Position numbers and translations under genes: made by a program. A stretch of DNA of 64,000 nt from SAR324 cluster bacterium (GTDB lineage: Bacteria > SAR324 > NAC60-12): assembly GCA_014382365.1 (NCBI GenBank), contig JACNJW010000053.1, positions 124,001 to 188,000 of the forward strand, written 5' to 3'. This document shows, piece after piece, positions 28,524 to 38,186 of the stretch (position 1 is the first letter of the stretch; the number at the start of each line of letters is the position of its first letter). The notes under the pieces are model-generated. The model worked only from the letters and a program-made list of their open reading frames with translations. It had not been told where the DNA came from and ran no database searches.

Positions 28524-29473
28524 ATATTTCGATCATCATACCTTGTTACAATGAGGAAGAAGTACTCCATCTTACCTTGGAAAGACTGCTTGCTCTCAGT
28601 GTAGATCTGGTTTCAAATAAAGATAGTGATGAGCTTGAGTTTGTCATGGTTGATGATGGTTCACAGGATCGCACCGCTGAATTTTTGACCGAGGCCTCAA
28701 AAACGGATAAACGTATCAAGGTAGTAAGGTTTTCACGCAATTTTGGGCATCAAGCAGCTTTATTGGCGGGTTATGAGTTTGCGACAGGTGATGTGATTGT
28801 GTCTCTGGATGCTGATTTGCAGGATCCTCCGGAATTGATTAAGACAATGCTGGAAAAAATAAAGGAAGGTAATGATGTCGTTTATGCGGCTCGTCAATCA
28901 AGGGAAAATGATTCTTGGTTTAAGCATAAGACGGCAGTGTTCTTTTATTGGTTAATGAAAAAACTTGGTGCTGACATAATACCAAATCACGCAGATTTTC
29001 GTATGGTAACGCGACGTGCCCTCAATGCGTTTTTGCAATTCCATGAAAATAATTTATTCATCAGAGCTACATTCCCTATTGTTGGATTTCCTTCTTTTGT
29101 GGTCTATTATGATCGCCCGGATCGTGCCGCAGGAAAAACTAAATACCCTTTCTGGAAAATGTTTGAGTTTGCCGTAGATGGAATGACTTCTTTTAGTGTT
29201 GTGCCTTTAAGAATATGTTCAATGGTTGGGCTGTTAGTTTCTTTGTTGGCTCTACTAATGCTCTCCTGGAGTCTAATTGTTAAAATATTTGGAGGTGCTA
29301 TACCTGGTTGGACTTCCACAGTTGCTCCATTGTATTTGCTTGGTGGGGTTCAGTTGCTATTTTTGGGTATTATAGGAGAATATATCGGTAAAATATACAC
29401 TGAAGTCAAACATCGCCCTCGTTATATTGTTCAGGAAACGCTCAACTTTGTTGAGGAAGATGTCACTGATTGA
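28520..29473 (+). CDS. GT2 glycosyltransferase, GtrB/ArnC-like
   Basis: A 317-residue membrane-associated GT2 enzyme. The N-terminal catalytic domain has SIIIPCYNEEEVLHLTL, FVMVDDGSQDRT, VSLDADLQDPPELI (DxD-type metal site) and ADFRMVTRRALNAF. Two C-terminal transmembrane helices (about residues 228-255 and 268-295) follow, as in GtrB and ArnC, which transfer a sugar to undecaprenyl phosphate on the cytoplasmic face. The ATG overlaps the recJ stop by four bases, an unusual juxtaposition of DNA repair and surface glycan genes. The 3' end overlaps the next gene by 14 bases. It begins a glycan cluster reaching 34.5 kb. Confidence 0.85.
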   Translation: MNISIIIPCYNEEEVLHLTLERLLALSVDLVSNKDSDELEFVMVDDGSQDRTAEFLTEASKTDKRIKVVRFSRNFGHQAALLAGYEFATGDVIVSLDADLQDPPELIKTMLEKIKEGNDVVYAARQSRENDSWFKHKTAVFFYWLMKKLGADIIPNHADFRMVTRRALNAFLQFHENNLFIRATFPIVGFPSFVVYYDRPDRAAGKTKYPFWKMFEFAVDGMTSFSVVPLRICSMVGLLVSLLALLMLSWSLIVKIFGGAIPGWTSTVAPLYLLGGVQLLFLGIIGEYIGKIYTEVKHRPRYIVQETLNFVEEDVTD

Positions 29474-31025
29474 GAGTCCACTAAAAAGCTTCAAAAAATT
29501 GTCATGGAAAACCAGTATATTTTGGTTATCAATCTGCCTTCTTGTTTGGATGCTTGGAATTGGTGGACGGGATTTGTATGCCCTTCCGGGGTTGATTGGA
29601 TTGATTTTTTTATTTAGGGAATTAATTTTAAAGAATAAGTCTTTTGCGGAATTTTATTTTACGTCATCCAGCAGATTTCTTGTTTTGACATTATATTCCG
29701 CATTAGTTCTAATTATAATCACTACGACAGTTCTAAATCTCTATTCTTTCCACTGGAATATTTTCGATGTTGGCAGTTACAGCAGTGTAGTTTTTAATTT
29801 ATCACATGGATTGAATTACAATTCCTTCCTGCAAATCCCCGCCACTGCAGATCACTTTACTCCTTCTCTCGCTATTTTTACTCCGCTTTACCAGCTTGTA
29901 CCAAGCGTTCACTGGTTGACCCTGGCAAAAGCTCTCTCTTATTTATCTGTGCCATTGATTGTTTATTTTTGGCTGAAAGATAAAACTGAAAAAAATTTCC
30001 GCTTTACACTCAGTATTGGATTTGGTCTGTGGATGTTGTTGTTTTACAAACCAGCGGTCAGCAGCAGGTTGTTTGAGTTTTCCCCATCCTCTCTAGCACT
30101 ACCATTTATTATCTATAGTTTTATCTTAATGGAAAGGAAACGGTGGATATTATTTACTGTAACAATGCTCTTTCTGCTAGGTTTAAAAGAACACATGGGG
30201 ATTGTTTTGATCGGATTTGGCCTATTTGAAATTGCCAAAAAGAATTTCAAAACCGGTGTCATATTTTTTGGATTAGGACTTTTAATAGTCTATGCTATGA
30301 TTTTTCAATTTATGCCCTACTTTCGAGATTATCAAGTCTTTGGCAACACGCAAATCGCGCCATTTCAGGATATCTATGGGAAATCTCTGTACCTCTTGAA
30401 ACTCCTCTGGCCGTTGGGCTTTTTACCTTTGATTTTTTGGCGTTATGGAATTCTAGCTGCACCTGCAATAGGTGTTAATTTGATTTCCGGAAGACCAGGA
30501 ATGTATAGTAGTGAATTTCATTATGATGATGTCTCTTCAATTCTGCTTTTGATGTCTTGTACATTAATTCTGCTTGAAAAACGGCAATTCGTTTTTAAGT
30601 TGTTCCAGGAAAAATGGCTCAAAGGTGTTTTTATAATTTGGCTTTTCTGCATAATGTTATTGCTGCCACCCAGCCCTGCATGGAAACTAGCTGACGCAAT
30701 TCCTCAAGAAATACACTTGAGCTTGCGACAAGAAATTCGGACAATTGAACGGAAATGGCCGGAGCATTCTTTGGCTGTGCAGTCCACAATCGGACCTCAT
30801 TTTCAACGGAATGCAATCACAATAATAGGTCAACAGTCTTCCGGAGGATGTCTGTCTCCTCGTATCAATGGAGTACAAGCAGAACTCATATTGCTTTCAC
30901 CTGATATACCACATTACATGATCGATAATTTTGATATTTGTATACAATCTCTGGAAAATAATCCAAACTATATCCGTTTAAAAACTTTTCAAAATCTCAT
31001 CGTTTTTCAACGTACAATCAATTGA
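29460..31025 (+). CDS. DUF2079-type polytopic membrane protein (copy 1)
   Basis: About 521 residues from the ATG at 29460, which overlaps the GT2 gene by 14 bases. An upstream start at 29427 lies deeper in that gene. The protein has around ten hydrophobic helices in its first 430 residues and a soluble C-terminus of about 90 residues. Recognisable features are GGRDLYALPGLIG near the N-terminus, FHWNIFDVGSYSSVVFN (about residues 98-114), HFTPSLAIFTPLYQL and HYDDVSSILLLM, which also occur in the next gene. DUF2079 proteins are GT-C-like membrane proteins and probably transfer or handle lipid-linked sugars. No defined substrate is known to me. Confidence 0.75.
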   Translation: MSLIESPLKSFKKLSWKTSIFWLSICLLVWMLGIGGRDLYALPGLIGLIFLFRELILKNKSFAEFYFTSSSRFLVLTLYSALVLIIITTTVLNLYSFHWNIFDVGSYSSVVFNLSHGLNYNSFLQIPATADHFTPSLAIFTPLYQLVPSVHWLTLAKALSYLSVPLIVYFWLKDKTEKNFRFTLSIGFGLWMLLFYKPAVSSRLFEFSPSSLALPFIIYSFILMERKRWILFTVTMLFLLGLKEHMGIVLIGFGLFEIAKKNFKTGVIFFGLGLLIVYAMIFQFMPYFRDYQVFGNTQIAPFQDIYGKSLYLLKLLWPLGFLPLIFWRYGILAAPAIGVNLISGRPGMYSSEFHYDDVSSILLLMSCTLILLEKRQFVFKLFQEKWLKGVFIIWLFCIMLLLPPSPAWKLADAIPQEIHLSLRQEIRTIERKWPEHSLAVQSTIGPHFQRNAITIIGQQSSGGCLSPRINGVQAELILLSPDIPHYMIDNFDICIQSLENNPNYIRLKTFQNLIVFQRTIN

Positions 31026-31112
31026 TTCACCTTGGGTCAGAGGTAATCGAAATATCTACGATGAGTTAAAGAAGAAACTGAATGATGAAATGTTTTTAGC
31101 TATGAAAAGTTC

Positions 31113-32741
31113 ATGAAAAACAAATTTGGCAAGATACTTTTGTTGGGGAAAAAAGACAGTCATGGGTTAAGCTGGTTGATTATAGGCTTATTAGTTTGGT
31201 GGTCAGGGTTAGCAGGTCGTGATTTATATTTGGTCCCTGTTTTGGTGGGCATTCTGATAATGGCCTATAATATTCTCCGCAACAATAGTTTTAAAAATAT
31301 ATTTGCTAATAGCGAGACTATTATGTCCTGGGCTACTCGTAGAACACTCCTCTGGTTATTGTTTTTTCATGGGATTGTGCTGGCTGCGACAGCAGTTTTT
31401 AAGCTGTATTCTTTTCAGTGGAATATTTGGGATGTTGGAATATACAGCGATATTATATTTAATACATCAAAAGGAAAATTTTACTCTTCATATAATTTAA
31501 CCCACAACTGGGGAGATCATTTCACACCATCCATGTCTGTGCTGAGTATATTTTATTGGTTTTACCCAAGTTCAAACTGGATGACACTGAGTAAAGTCCT
31601 GGCATTAATTATATCTCCTCTAATGATCTGGAAAATATGTGACAACGTGTTTGCAGAAAAAAAGCATGTTTATTATGTTGGCTTAGCGCTATCTATGTTC
31701 TGGTTGTTTTTTTATGCTCCTATTGTAAACAGCTCTTATTTTGCTTTTCATCCTTCCTCATTGGCTGCTCCTGCAATTTTATATTCTTTTTTATGTCTAC
31801 AAAAAAAAGAGTGGTGGAAGATGATCTTGGTTTTTATATTTTTGATAGGTTTAAAGGAGCATTTAGCGAGTGTGTTGATTGGTTTTGGTTTATATATGAT
31901 TCTGAATACTCAGCAAAAAAAAGGCGGGTTTATTTTTGTAATTTTAGGAATATCTGCAATTGTAGTAATTATGTGGGTCATAATGCCTTTTTACAGGAAT
32001 TATGCTCCGGCTTGGACAACAGGTAATATTGAGAACATATCCTTATTTAATGATGTGCCTGGTAAGTCAATATATCTTGCCAAATTGTTAATACCCTTTG
32101 GCTTTTTGCCTATAATTTATTGGAAATACGGAATTATTGCAGGCCCAGCAATTGGCGTAAATTTATTAGCTACTGACAAAAATCTTTATTCTACCAGTTT
32201 TCATTATGATGACCTAACAGCTCCGCTTTTATTTATTTCAACTATTCTATGCTTAAATCGCATCATTGCCTCTGACTTTATAAATAAATATGGGAAGAAA
32301 CGATTATTTCATGGACTCGCAATACTTTGGCTAACGTTTGTATTTGCGCTATTACCGGCAAGTCCAATGCGCATTTTATGGAAATCAATTCCTTCAACAA
32401 CTGATAGGGAAATATTAAGTGAGTTACAGAAGATTGATAGCATGTCAGAAGGAAAGAGGATTGCTGTACAAAGTAATATTGGACCTTTATTTCAAAGAGA
32501 AAAACTTCAATGGTATCTTCAAAATGAGGGGCAACCTTGTGGGATGGTATCTCATATTTACTCTATTAGAAGTATTCCAGTCGAATATGTTGTCTTAGTT
32601 CCTCTGCTTGGGGCTTACGGAATTAGTGACATGAATCTTTGCATGAAGGATTTGTCAATGGATTCCCAGGCTCGTAAAGTTACTGGATTTGACCATCTTG
32701 TTGTTTATAAACGAATAAATGATATCAAGCCTACAAATTAA
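31113..32741 (+). CDS. DUF2079-type polytopic membrane protein (copy 2)
   Basis: A 542-residue tandem paralogue of the preceding gene, 87 bases downstream. Shared blocks: GLAGRDLYLVPVLVGIL, LYSFQWNIWDVGIYSDIIFN, WGDHFTPSMSVLSIFY, HPSSLAAPAILYSF and FHYDDLTAPLLF. The C-terminal soluble segment also parallels copy 1 (KRIAVQSNIGPLFQREK against LAVQSTIGPHFQRNA). The aspartate in DVG, after a short first loop, resembles the catalytic acidic residue of GT-C enzymes. The tandem arrangement suggests a duplication with divergence of acceptor or donor. It is likely transcribed with gtrB and the fused enzyme downstream. Confidence 0.75.
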   Translation: MKNKFGKILLLGKKDSHGLSWLIIGLLVWWSGLAGRDLYLVPVLVGILIMAYNILRNNSFKNIFANSETIMSWATRRTLLWLLFFHGIVLAATAVFKLYSFQWNIWDVGIYSDIIFNTSKGKFYSSYNLTHNWGDHFTPSMSVLSIFYWFYPSSNWMTLSKVLALIISPLMIWKICDNVFAEKKHVYYVGLALSMFWLFFYAPIVNSSYFAFHPSSLAAPAILYSFLCLQKKEWWKMILVFIFLIGLKEHLASVLIGFGLYMILNTQQKKGGFIFVILGISAIVVIMWVIMPFYRNYAPAWTTGNIENISLFNDVPGKSIYLAKLLIPFGFLPIIYWKYGIIAGPAIGVNLLATDKNLYSTSFHYDDLTAPLLFISTILCLNRIIASDFINKYGKKRLFHGLAILWLTFVFALLPASPMRILWKSIPSTTDREILSELQKIDSMSEGKRIAVQSNIGPLFQREKLQWYLQNEGQPCGMVSHIYSIRSIPVEYVVLVPLLGAYGISDMNLCMKDLSMDSQARKVTGFDHLVVYKRINDIKPTN

Positions 32742-32819
32742 CGAGTTTCATCTGAAATAAATGTACTTGTTAAGTTAATTCATATTTTGAGTCAAAACAA
32801 ATAGATAAAATCAAGACTG

Positions 32820-34484
32820 ATGGCGAAAAACAAAATTTTAGTATTTATAGCAACTTATAACGAAAATCTAAATATCTCAGATCTTTTTTACGATATAATT
32901 AAGATTTCTCCAGAATATGATGTTTTAATTATTGATGATAATTCGACTGATGGTACAAAAGAAAGCCTCGAAAAACTCACCGCAACACACACCTGCCTGA
33001 CTGTTATTCACAGGCCAAGGAAAATGGGAGTGGGGTCAGCCCATAGAGCCGCCATGATTTATGCTTTGAAAAATAAATATGAGGAACTGCTTACCATGGA
33101 TGCTGATTTTTCACACTCACCTGGCACAATCCCGCAAATGCTGGAAAAGTTAAAGAGCTCAGATTTTGTTATTGGCTCACGTTACATGAAGGGTGGAAAA
33201 AGTGATTATGAAGGTTATAGAAAATGGGTGAGTCTAATTGCGAATAAATTGGCCAGATTGACACTTGGAATAAAGATACACGAATGCACGACTTCATTTA
33301 GAGCGTTTCGTGTCAGTTTGTTTAACAGCTTGAATCTTAGTGCAATAAAATCAAATGGCTACTCGTTTTTCCTAGAGTGTGTTTATGAATTAAAGTGTGT
33401 TGATGCAGTAATGACGGAAGTTCCAATACACTTTAAGGATCGCTTTCACGGTAATTCAAAAATTCCAAAAACTGAGATATTCAGGAGTATGTACAAGCTC
33501 GCATATTTGTTCCGGTCAAGATTTTATAAAAAACAAACACAGTTAAGCAATCCTGCAGAAATAAAGAGTTCTTGTTACTTTTGCAACAGTCAGTGTCTTG
33601 TAGAAATTAATCATGAAAATACATTTAATGACATTGCAGGAGCGCAAGCCTATCAGTGCACCAGCCTGGAACATAAATCAAAACCTCAGGTTATAAATTG
33701 TCTTGTATGCGATTTAAGTTTTGTCCCGGAGTCAAGTTATCCAAAAAATATCGAAACAATATATGCTGATGTTCAAGATCCTACATATTTACTAAATAAA
33801 AAATCTCGCTATCGAACTTTTCAAAAATCTCTTACTCAAATTTCGTCGTTTTTGCCTGACAAAGGAAATCTTCTTGAGGTTGGTTCTTATTGTGGATATT
33901 TTTTAGATACATTCAAAAAAAAATATAACAACTGGAATTGTATCGGTGTTGAACCATCAAAATGGGCAGCTGAATATGCCAGGAGTCAACTGAATATAAG
34001 GACTAAAACAGGCACACTTGAAGACAATATCAAAGACTTGCCGTCAGATTATGATGCAGTTGTAGCGTGGGATGTACTAGAACATCTGAGTGATCCTTCA
34101 GCATTTCTAATCCAGATAAATTCAGTTATGAAGCAGAACGGCATTTTTTGTTTTTCCACACTTGATGTCGATAATTGGTTTCCAAAAATAATGGGTAAAC
34201 ACTGGCCCTGGTTAATGGAAATGCACTTGTTTTATTATAAAACAGATACAACGGAGCAGTTACTGAACAAAGCAGGATTTAAAATATTAGCATCGGAAAA
34301 ATATATACACTATGTATCTATTCATTATTTGGTGGGAAAAATAATTGCAATTTTACCTGTCTGGTTAGGAAAACCACTTAATGTTGCAAGAAGCGCCATG
34401 CCGCAGAAAATAATGATTCCGATTAGTTTCGGAGACATTAAATTGTATATTTGTGAAAAAAGAGCATGTGATAGAAAGAGATAA
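32820..34484 (+). CDS. GT2 glycosyltransferase fused to SAM-dependent methyltransferase
   Basis: A 554-residue two-domain enzyme. Residues 1-240 form a GT2 domain of the dolichyl-phosphate mannose synthase type: IATYNENLNISDLF, LIIDDNSTDGTKESLE, LTMDADFSHSPGTIPQML, FVIGSRYMKGGKSDYEG and DRFHGNSKIPKTEIFRSM. Residues 245-320 contain two pairs of cysteines (CYFCNSQC and CLVCDLSF) that may bind zinc. Residues 335-500 form a class I methyltransferase: LLEVGSYCGYFLDTF (motif I), CIGVEPSKWAAEYA and AVVAWDVLEHLSDP. The reaction order is inferred: sugar transfer to a polyprenyl phosphate and methylation of a related sugar. It ends the glycan cluster. Confidence 0.83.
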   Translation: MAKNKILVFIATYNENLNISDLFYDIIKISPEYDVLIIDDNSTDGTKESLEKLTATHTCLTVIHRPRKMGVGSAHRAAMIYALKNKYEELLTMDADFSHSPGTIPQMLEKLKSSDFVIGSRYMKGGKSDYEGYRKWVSLIANKLARLTLGIKIHECTTSFRAFRVSLFNSLNLSAIKSNGYSFFLECVYELKCVDAVMTEVPIHFKDRFHGNSKIPKTEIFRSMYKLAYLFRSRFYKKQTQLSNPAEIKSSCYFCNSQCLVEINHENTFNDIAGAQAYQCTSLEHKSKPQVINCLVCDLSFVPESSYPKNIETIYADVQDPTYLLNKKSRYRTFQKSLTQISSFLPDKGNLLEVGSYCGYFLDTFKKKYNNWNCIGVEPSKWAAEYARSQLNIRTKTGTLEDNIKDLPSDYDAVVAWDVLEHLSDPSAFLIQINSVMKQNGIFCFSTLDVDNWFPKIMGKHWPWLMEMHLFYYKTDTTEQLLNKAGFKILASEKYIHYVSIHYLVGKIIAILPVWLGKPLNVARSAMPQKIMIPISFGDIKLYICEKRACDRKR

Positions 34485-34664
34485 AAATCCTCAATCACAA
34501 GATTTAGGTAATACTATACAATTGAAAATAACAGAAATTTGATATATTTTCATTATTGGAATGCTTTTTGGAGAATGCATCAGTTTCTGTAATCAGTAGG
34601 ATCCTTATAGTTTTGATTTCTGCTGAATATCAAATTAAGACACAAATCTTGTTCAATAGTCACA

Positions 34665-36209
34665 ATGATTGCAAAAACATTTTCTGCTACAGTTTTAGGA
34701 ATCGATGCTCATCTAATTGAGGTTGAGGTTGATGTCTCTGTTGGTATGAGTGTTTTCAATATTGTGGGATTACCGGATGGTACGATCAAGGAAAGCCGGG
34801 ATCGGGTCCTTTCTGCAGTCAACAATTCAGGTTACAGTTTCCCCATTCGCAGGGTAGTGGTCAATCTTGCGCCCGCTCCTTTACGTAAAATCGGTTCCGG
34901 TTTTGATTTGCCGATTGCACTTGCTCTCCTGGGTACAATGGGTCTTTTCCCTCCGGAAAATTTGAGCCGTGCCATGGTGGTGGGAGAATTGTCACTCGAT
35001 GGTGAAATCCGGCCTGTGCGCGGCATTTTACCTGTTGCAGTTGCCACACGAGAGCATAAATTGGAGCAGTTGATTCTGCCAAAAGCAAATGAAGCTGAAG
35101 CTGCAGTTGTTGAAGGCATTCGAAGAATTCCGGTTTCCACGCTTTCTGAAGTAGTTCAGTACCTAAAAGGTGATTTGGAAATCACTCCTCTTGATTATGA
35201 GCCTGCAGAAATATTCACAGAGCAACAGTATTTTGAAGAAGATTTTCAGGATGTAAAAGGCCAGGAACACGTAAAACGCGCTCTTGAAGTGGCCGCTGCC
35301 GGTTCTCATAATCTACTGATGTTAGGTCCACCCGGTTCAGGTAAAACTATGCTCGCCCGCCGCATGAGCACAATCCTGCCGAGGCTAAGTTTTGACGAAG
35401 CGCTGGAATGCACAAAAATTCACAGCATCGCCGGAATGCTGCCATCCGGAATTGCTTTGATTGCACAAAGACCTTTCCGTTTTCCACATCATACCATTTC
35501 ACAAGCCGGTCTGGTGGGCGGAGGTGGAATTCCTGGGCCGGGCGAAATTTCACTGGCACATAACGGAGTGTTGTTTCTGGATGAATTTCCGGAATTCCCG
35601 CGGGCAACCCTGGAATTACTGCGCCAACCTCTGGAAGACGGCAAACTGACAATTTCCAGGGCGGCCATGTCATTAGAATTTCCTTGTGATTTTATGTTGC
35701 TGGCCTCAATGAATCCCTGTCCTTGTGGTTATCATGGAGCACCAACAGGTCAAGGTGAAAACCGTAGGGAATGTAATTGTCCGCCTCAGCAAATACAAAA
35801 ATACCGTGCTAAGATTTCCGGACCACTACTGGATCGCATTGACATACACCTCACCGTACCTGCAGTTGAATATGATAAACTGGCAGAAGCAAGGCAAGGT
35901 GAGTCTTCCACAAATATCCGTGAACGTGTAGTCCAATCCCGTCAAATTCAGGAAGCGCGATTTCAAAATTCCTCGACCCGAAATAACTCCGGAATGTCCC
36001 GCAAGGAGTTGGAAAGACACGCCCAGCTTAGTGACTCCTCCAGAGTAATTCTCCAGCAGGCAATGACCAAAATGGGCTTGAGCGCCAGAGCTTACGACCG
36101 AATTCTCAAGGTCGCCCGGACAATTGCCGATCTGGCAAAGGAGGCTAACATTGATACTCCTCATGTAGCAGAGGCCATTCAGTATCGAAATCTGGATCGA
36201 CCGGTTTAA
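34665..36209 (+). CDS. comM: ComM/YifB-type Mg-chelatase-like AAA+ ATPase
   Basis: A 514-residue ATPase with the N-terminal ChlI-type domain (MIAKTFSATVLGIDAHLIEV to KSRDRVLSAVNNSGY) and a central AAA+ domain. Walker A is GPPGSGKTMLARRM (about residues 224-237), Walker B is NGVLFLDEFPEF, and sensor LLASMNPCPCGYHG contains a Cys-rich insert. The C-terminal lid begins near RKELERHAQLSDSSR. In naturally transformable bacteria ComM is a hexameric helicase for branch migration of incoming DNA. YifB homologues are also common in non-competent species. It stands alone, about 180 bases after the glycan cluster. Other DNA-uptake candidates (secreted DNA ligase, PilD-like domain) lie 23-24 kb away. Confidence 0.9.
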   Translation: MIAKTFSATVLGIDAHLIEVEVDVSVGMSVFNIVGLPDGTIKESRDRVLSAVNNSGYSFPIRRVVVNLAPAPLRKIGSGFDLPIALALLGTMGLFPPENLSRAMVVGELSLDGEIRPVRGILPVAVATREHKLEQLILPKANEAEAAVVEGIRRIPVSTLSEVVQYLKGDLEITPLDYEPAEIFTEQQYFEEDFQDVKGQEHVKRALEVAAAGSHNLLMLGPPGSGKTMLARRMSTILPRLSFDEALECTKIHSIAGMLPSGIALIAQRPFRFPHHTISQAGLVGGGGIPGPGEISLAHNGVLFLDEFPEFPRATLELLRQPLEDGKLTISRAAMSLEFPCDFMLLASMNPCPCGYHGAPTGQGENRRECNCPPQQIQKYRAKISGPLLDRIDIHLTVPAVEYDKLAEARQGESSTNIRERVVQSRQIQEARFQNSSTRNNSGMSRKELERHAQLSDSSRVILQQAMTKMGLSARAYDRILKVARTIADLAKEANIDTPHVAEAIQYRNLDRPV

Positions 36210-36242
36210 TACCCAACAAATCAAATTAGCTGGTTAAAAAAC

Positions 36243-36269
36243 AAGCTGAAATCTTAATGATTTTAGCTT
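36243..36269. terminator. Imperfect palindrome between comM and chelatase gene
   Basis: AAGCTGAAATC and GATTTTAGCTT form an 11-bp stem (one G-T pair) around a five-base loop, 34 bases after the comM stop. A short A run precedes the stem on this strand, so it would read as a terminator chiefly on the minus strand. No strong T-tract follows on the plus strand. Confidence 0.35.
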
Positions 36270-36448
36270 GACCGTGAAATCGGAATTATTCGCGTCGCTC
36301 GAAATGACACTGTAGTAGGTTTGAATTACGATTTTACCAAATGAAGAGAGTTGCCAAAATCGGATTTGCAATTTTGTTGAAACGAACTTGAGTGTTTTTT
36401 TGCTTCTTGGCAAAATCAATTCATTTTAAAAAATATACAAAAAATATC

Positions 36449-38185
36449 ATGAATTATACTTTCCCTTTTACCGCAATCGTTGGTCTGGAATTGGCCAAAC
36501 GCTCCCTGCTTTACCATGCAATAGATCCCCGACTTGGAGGCTTACTGCTGATGGGACATCGAGGTTGCGCTAAGAGTACTTTGACGCGGGCCTTTCGTGA
36601 AATATTGCCAGCTCCGGATGATTCTGAAACAACACCGTTTGTAGAGGTGCCTCTGGGAACATCTGAAGACCGTCTGCTGGGTTCAATCGATGCGTCCAGT
36701 TTGCTTGAAAATGGAAAATGGTCTGCGCAGACAGGTTTAATTGAACAGGCAAACGGCGGAGTACTTTACATCGATGAAGTCAATTTGCTGCCGGATCACC
36801 TCGTTGATTCAATTTTAGACTCTGCGGCCAGTGGACAGCACCGCATTGAACGGGACGGTCTTTCCAAAACAGTAAATGCACGTTATATTTTGATTGGCTC
36901 AATGAATCCGGAAGAAGGTGATTTGCGTCCGCAGTTAACTGACAGATTCATGCACGGAATCATGGTACAAGACGATTTCAGTGTTGAGGAGCGCCGGGAA
37001 ATTGTCAGGCTGAGGATGGATTTTGATGATGATCCAAAACTGTTTTTGGCCAATCATGAAAAAAAATTGAATCAGTTACAGTCGCAAATTTTAGAAGTCA
37101 GACAAAAATTAAAAAATGTGGAAATTTCGGAAAACCTGCGAACTGAAGTTGCCCAAAAAGCAGCTGATCTAAAATTGGAAGGTGTGCGCGCAGAACTTGG
37201 TGTGCTTAGAACTGCACGCTGTGCATCCGCATGGCGCGGTGACACAACTATTTTAGCGGAAGATTTGGCAGAAGCATGGGTTATGTGTCTGGGACACCGA
37301 CAGGCCGATCAACCTCCTGAATCACAAAACTCAAAACCAGAAATTAAACTGCCAAAACCTGCTACGGATGAATTGAAATCAAAGCGTCTGCAAATGCCGA
37401 GAACATCAAGCTCTCCACTTGAAGCACGGGCAGATGAAATTTCATTAGAGGCCTCACAAAAAGAGACACATGAGGAGTTGGCTGCATGGTGGCAAAGTCC
37501 TGCGAAAAAACAATCTGCTGATAATTTTGTTTCCGGAATATCCAGAGCGGTTCCGGCCTATGTTTCTCAGGCACGACTCTGCTGGCAGTCTTCACTCAAA
37601 GCATCGCTGATGCAGGGCTGGTCTCCCGGAAAGGCATGGCAAATGCGTTTTAGTAAACCTGCAAGGCGCAACAATTTTTGGTTGTTTTTGGATGCCAGCC
37701 GTTCGACTGCAACATTTGGCAGTAGCACTTCTGCGCGTTTTTTGGACCAAACACGTAACATTATCCAGACACTTGGCGCCAAGACATTCGGTAGCCGCTT
37801 TCACGTTTTGGTACTTCAAAATGGTAAAATTAGTTGGTGGATTAAACGTGGAACGGCGCAGGCAGTACAAACAACTTTGGGGCGGTTGACTGAAGCGTCC
37901 GGTAAAAGCCACCTGACTCCTGCATTGAATCAATTACGAAATGCTATCCAGAAACAAGGTGTTTTAGCAGGTGACCGTGTTCTGCTTTGCTCTGACGGAA
38001 TGCTCAGTCCTGAGAGCGAAAAAACTGTACCTGAAAGTAAAAAACGTTTTCGGAAAAGCCTCTTGAGTCTTTCTCAAAGAATTTCGACGATTGCCTGGCT
38101 GCACCCTCAACTGCAGCGTGGTATGCGGCACTGGCTTCCGCAACTGGTGGATAATACTCCGGTCCGTTTGATTGCACTGGACTAA
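36449..38185 (+). CDS. Fused magnesium/cobalt chelatase ATPase and VWA subunit
   Basis: About 578 residues from the ATG at 36449, which has the conserved start FPFTAIVGLELAKRSL. The N-terminal AAA+ domain has Walker A GHRGCAKSTLTRAF, Walker B GGVLYIDEVNLLPDHL and the sensor LIGSMNPEEGDLRPQL. This matches BchI/ChlI subunits of porphyrin metal chelatases. The C-terminus is a BchD-type von Willebrand A domain with FLDASRSTA (MIDAS DxSxS) and CSDGMLS. A proline- and Ser-rich linker lies between. Together with the large subunit (not in the window) such fused ATPases insert Co2+ into hydrogenobyrinic acid diamide, or Mg2+ into protoporphyrin. The adjacent cobB, one base downstream, favours cobalt. 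The two genes are surely co-transcribed. Confidence 0.83.
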   Translation: MNYTFPFTAIVGLELAKRSLLYHAIDPRLGGLLLMGHRGCAKSTLTRAFREILPAPDDSETTPFVEVPLGTSEDRLLGSIDASSLLENGKWSAQTGLIEQANGGVLYIDEVNLLPDHLVDSILDSAASGQHRIERDGLSKTVNARYILIGSMNPEEGDLRPQLTDRFMHGIMVQDDFSVEERREIVRLRMDFDDDPKLFLANHEKKLNQLQSQILEVRQKLKNVEISENLRTEVAQKAADLKLEGVRAELGVLRTARCASAWRGDTTILAEDLAEAWVMCLGHRQADQPPESQNSKPEIKLPKPATDELKSKRLQMPRTSSSPLEARADEISLEASQKETHEELAAWWQSPAKKQSADNFVSGISRAVPAYVSQARLCWQSSLKASLMQGWSPGKAWQMRFSKPARRNNFWLFLDASRSTATFGSSTSARFLDQTRNIIQTLGAKTFGSRFHVLVLQNGKISWWIKRGTAQAVQTTLGRLTEASGKSHLTPALNQLRNAIQKQGVLAGDRVLLCSDGMLSPESEKTVPESKKRFRKSLLSLSQRISTIAWLHPQLQRGMRHWLPQLVDNTPVRLIALD

Positions 38186-38186
38186 A

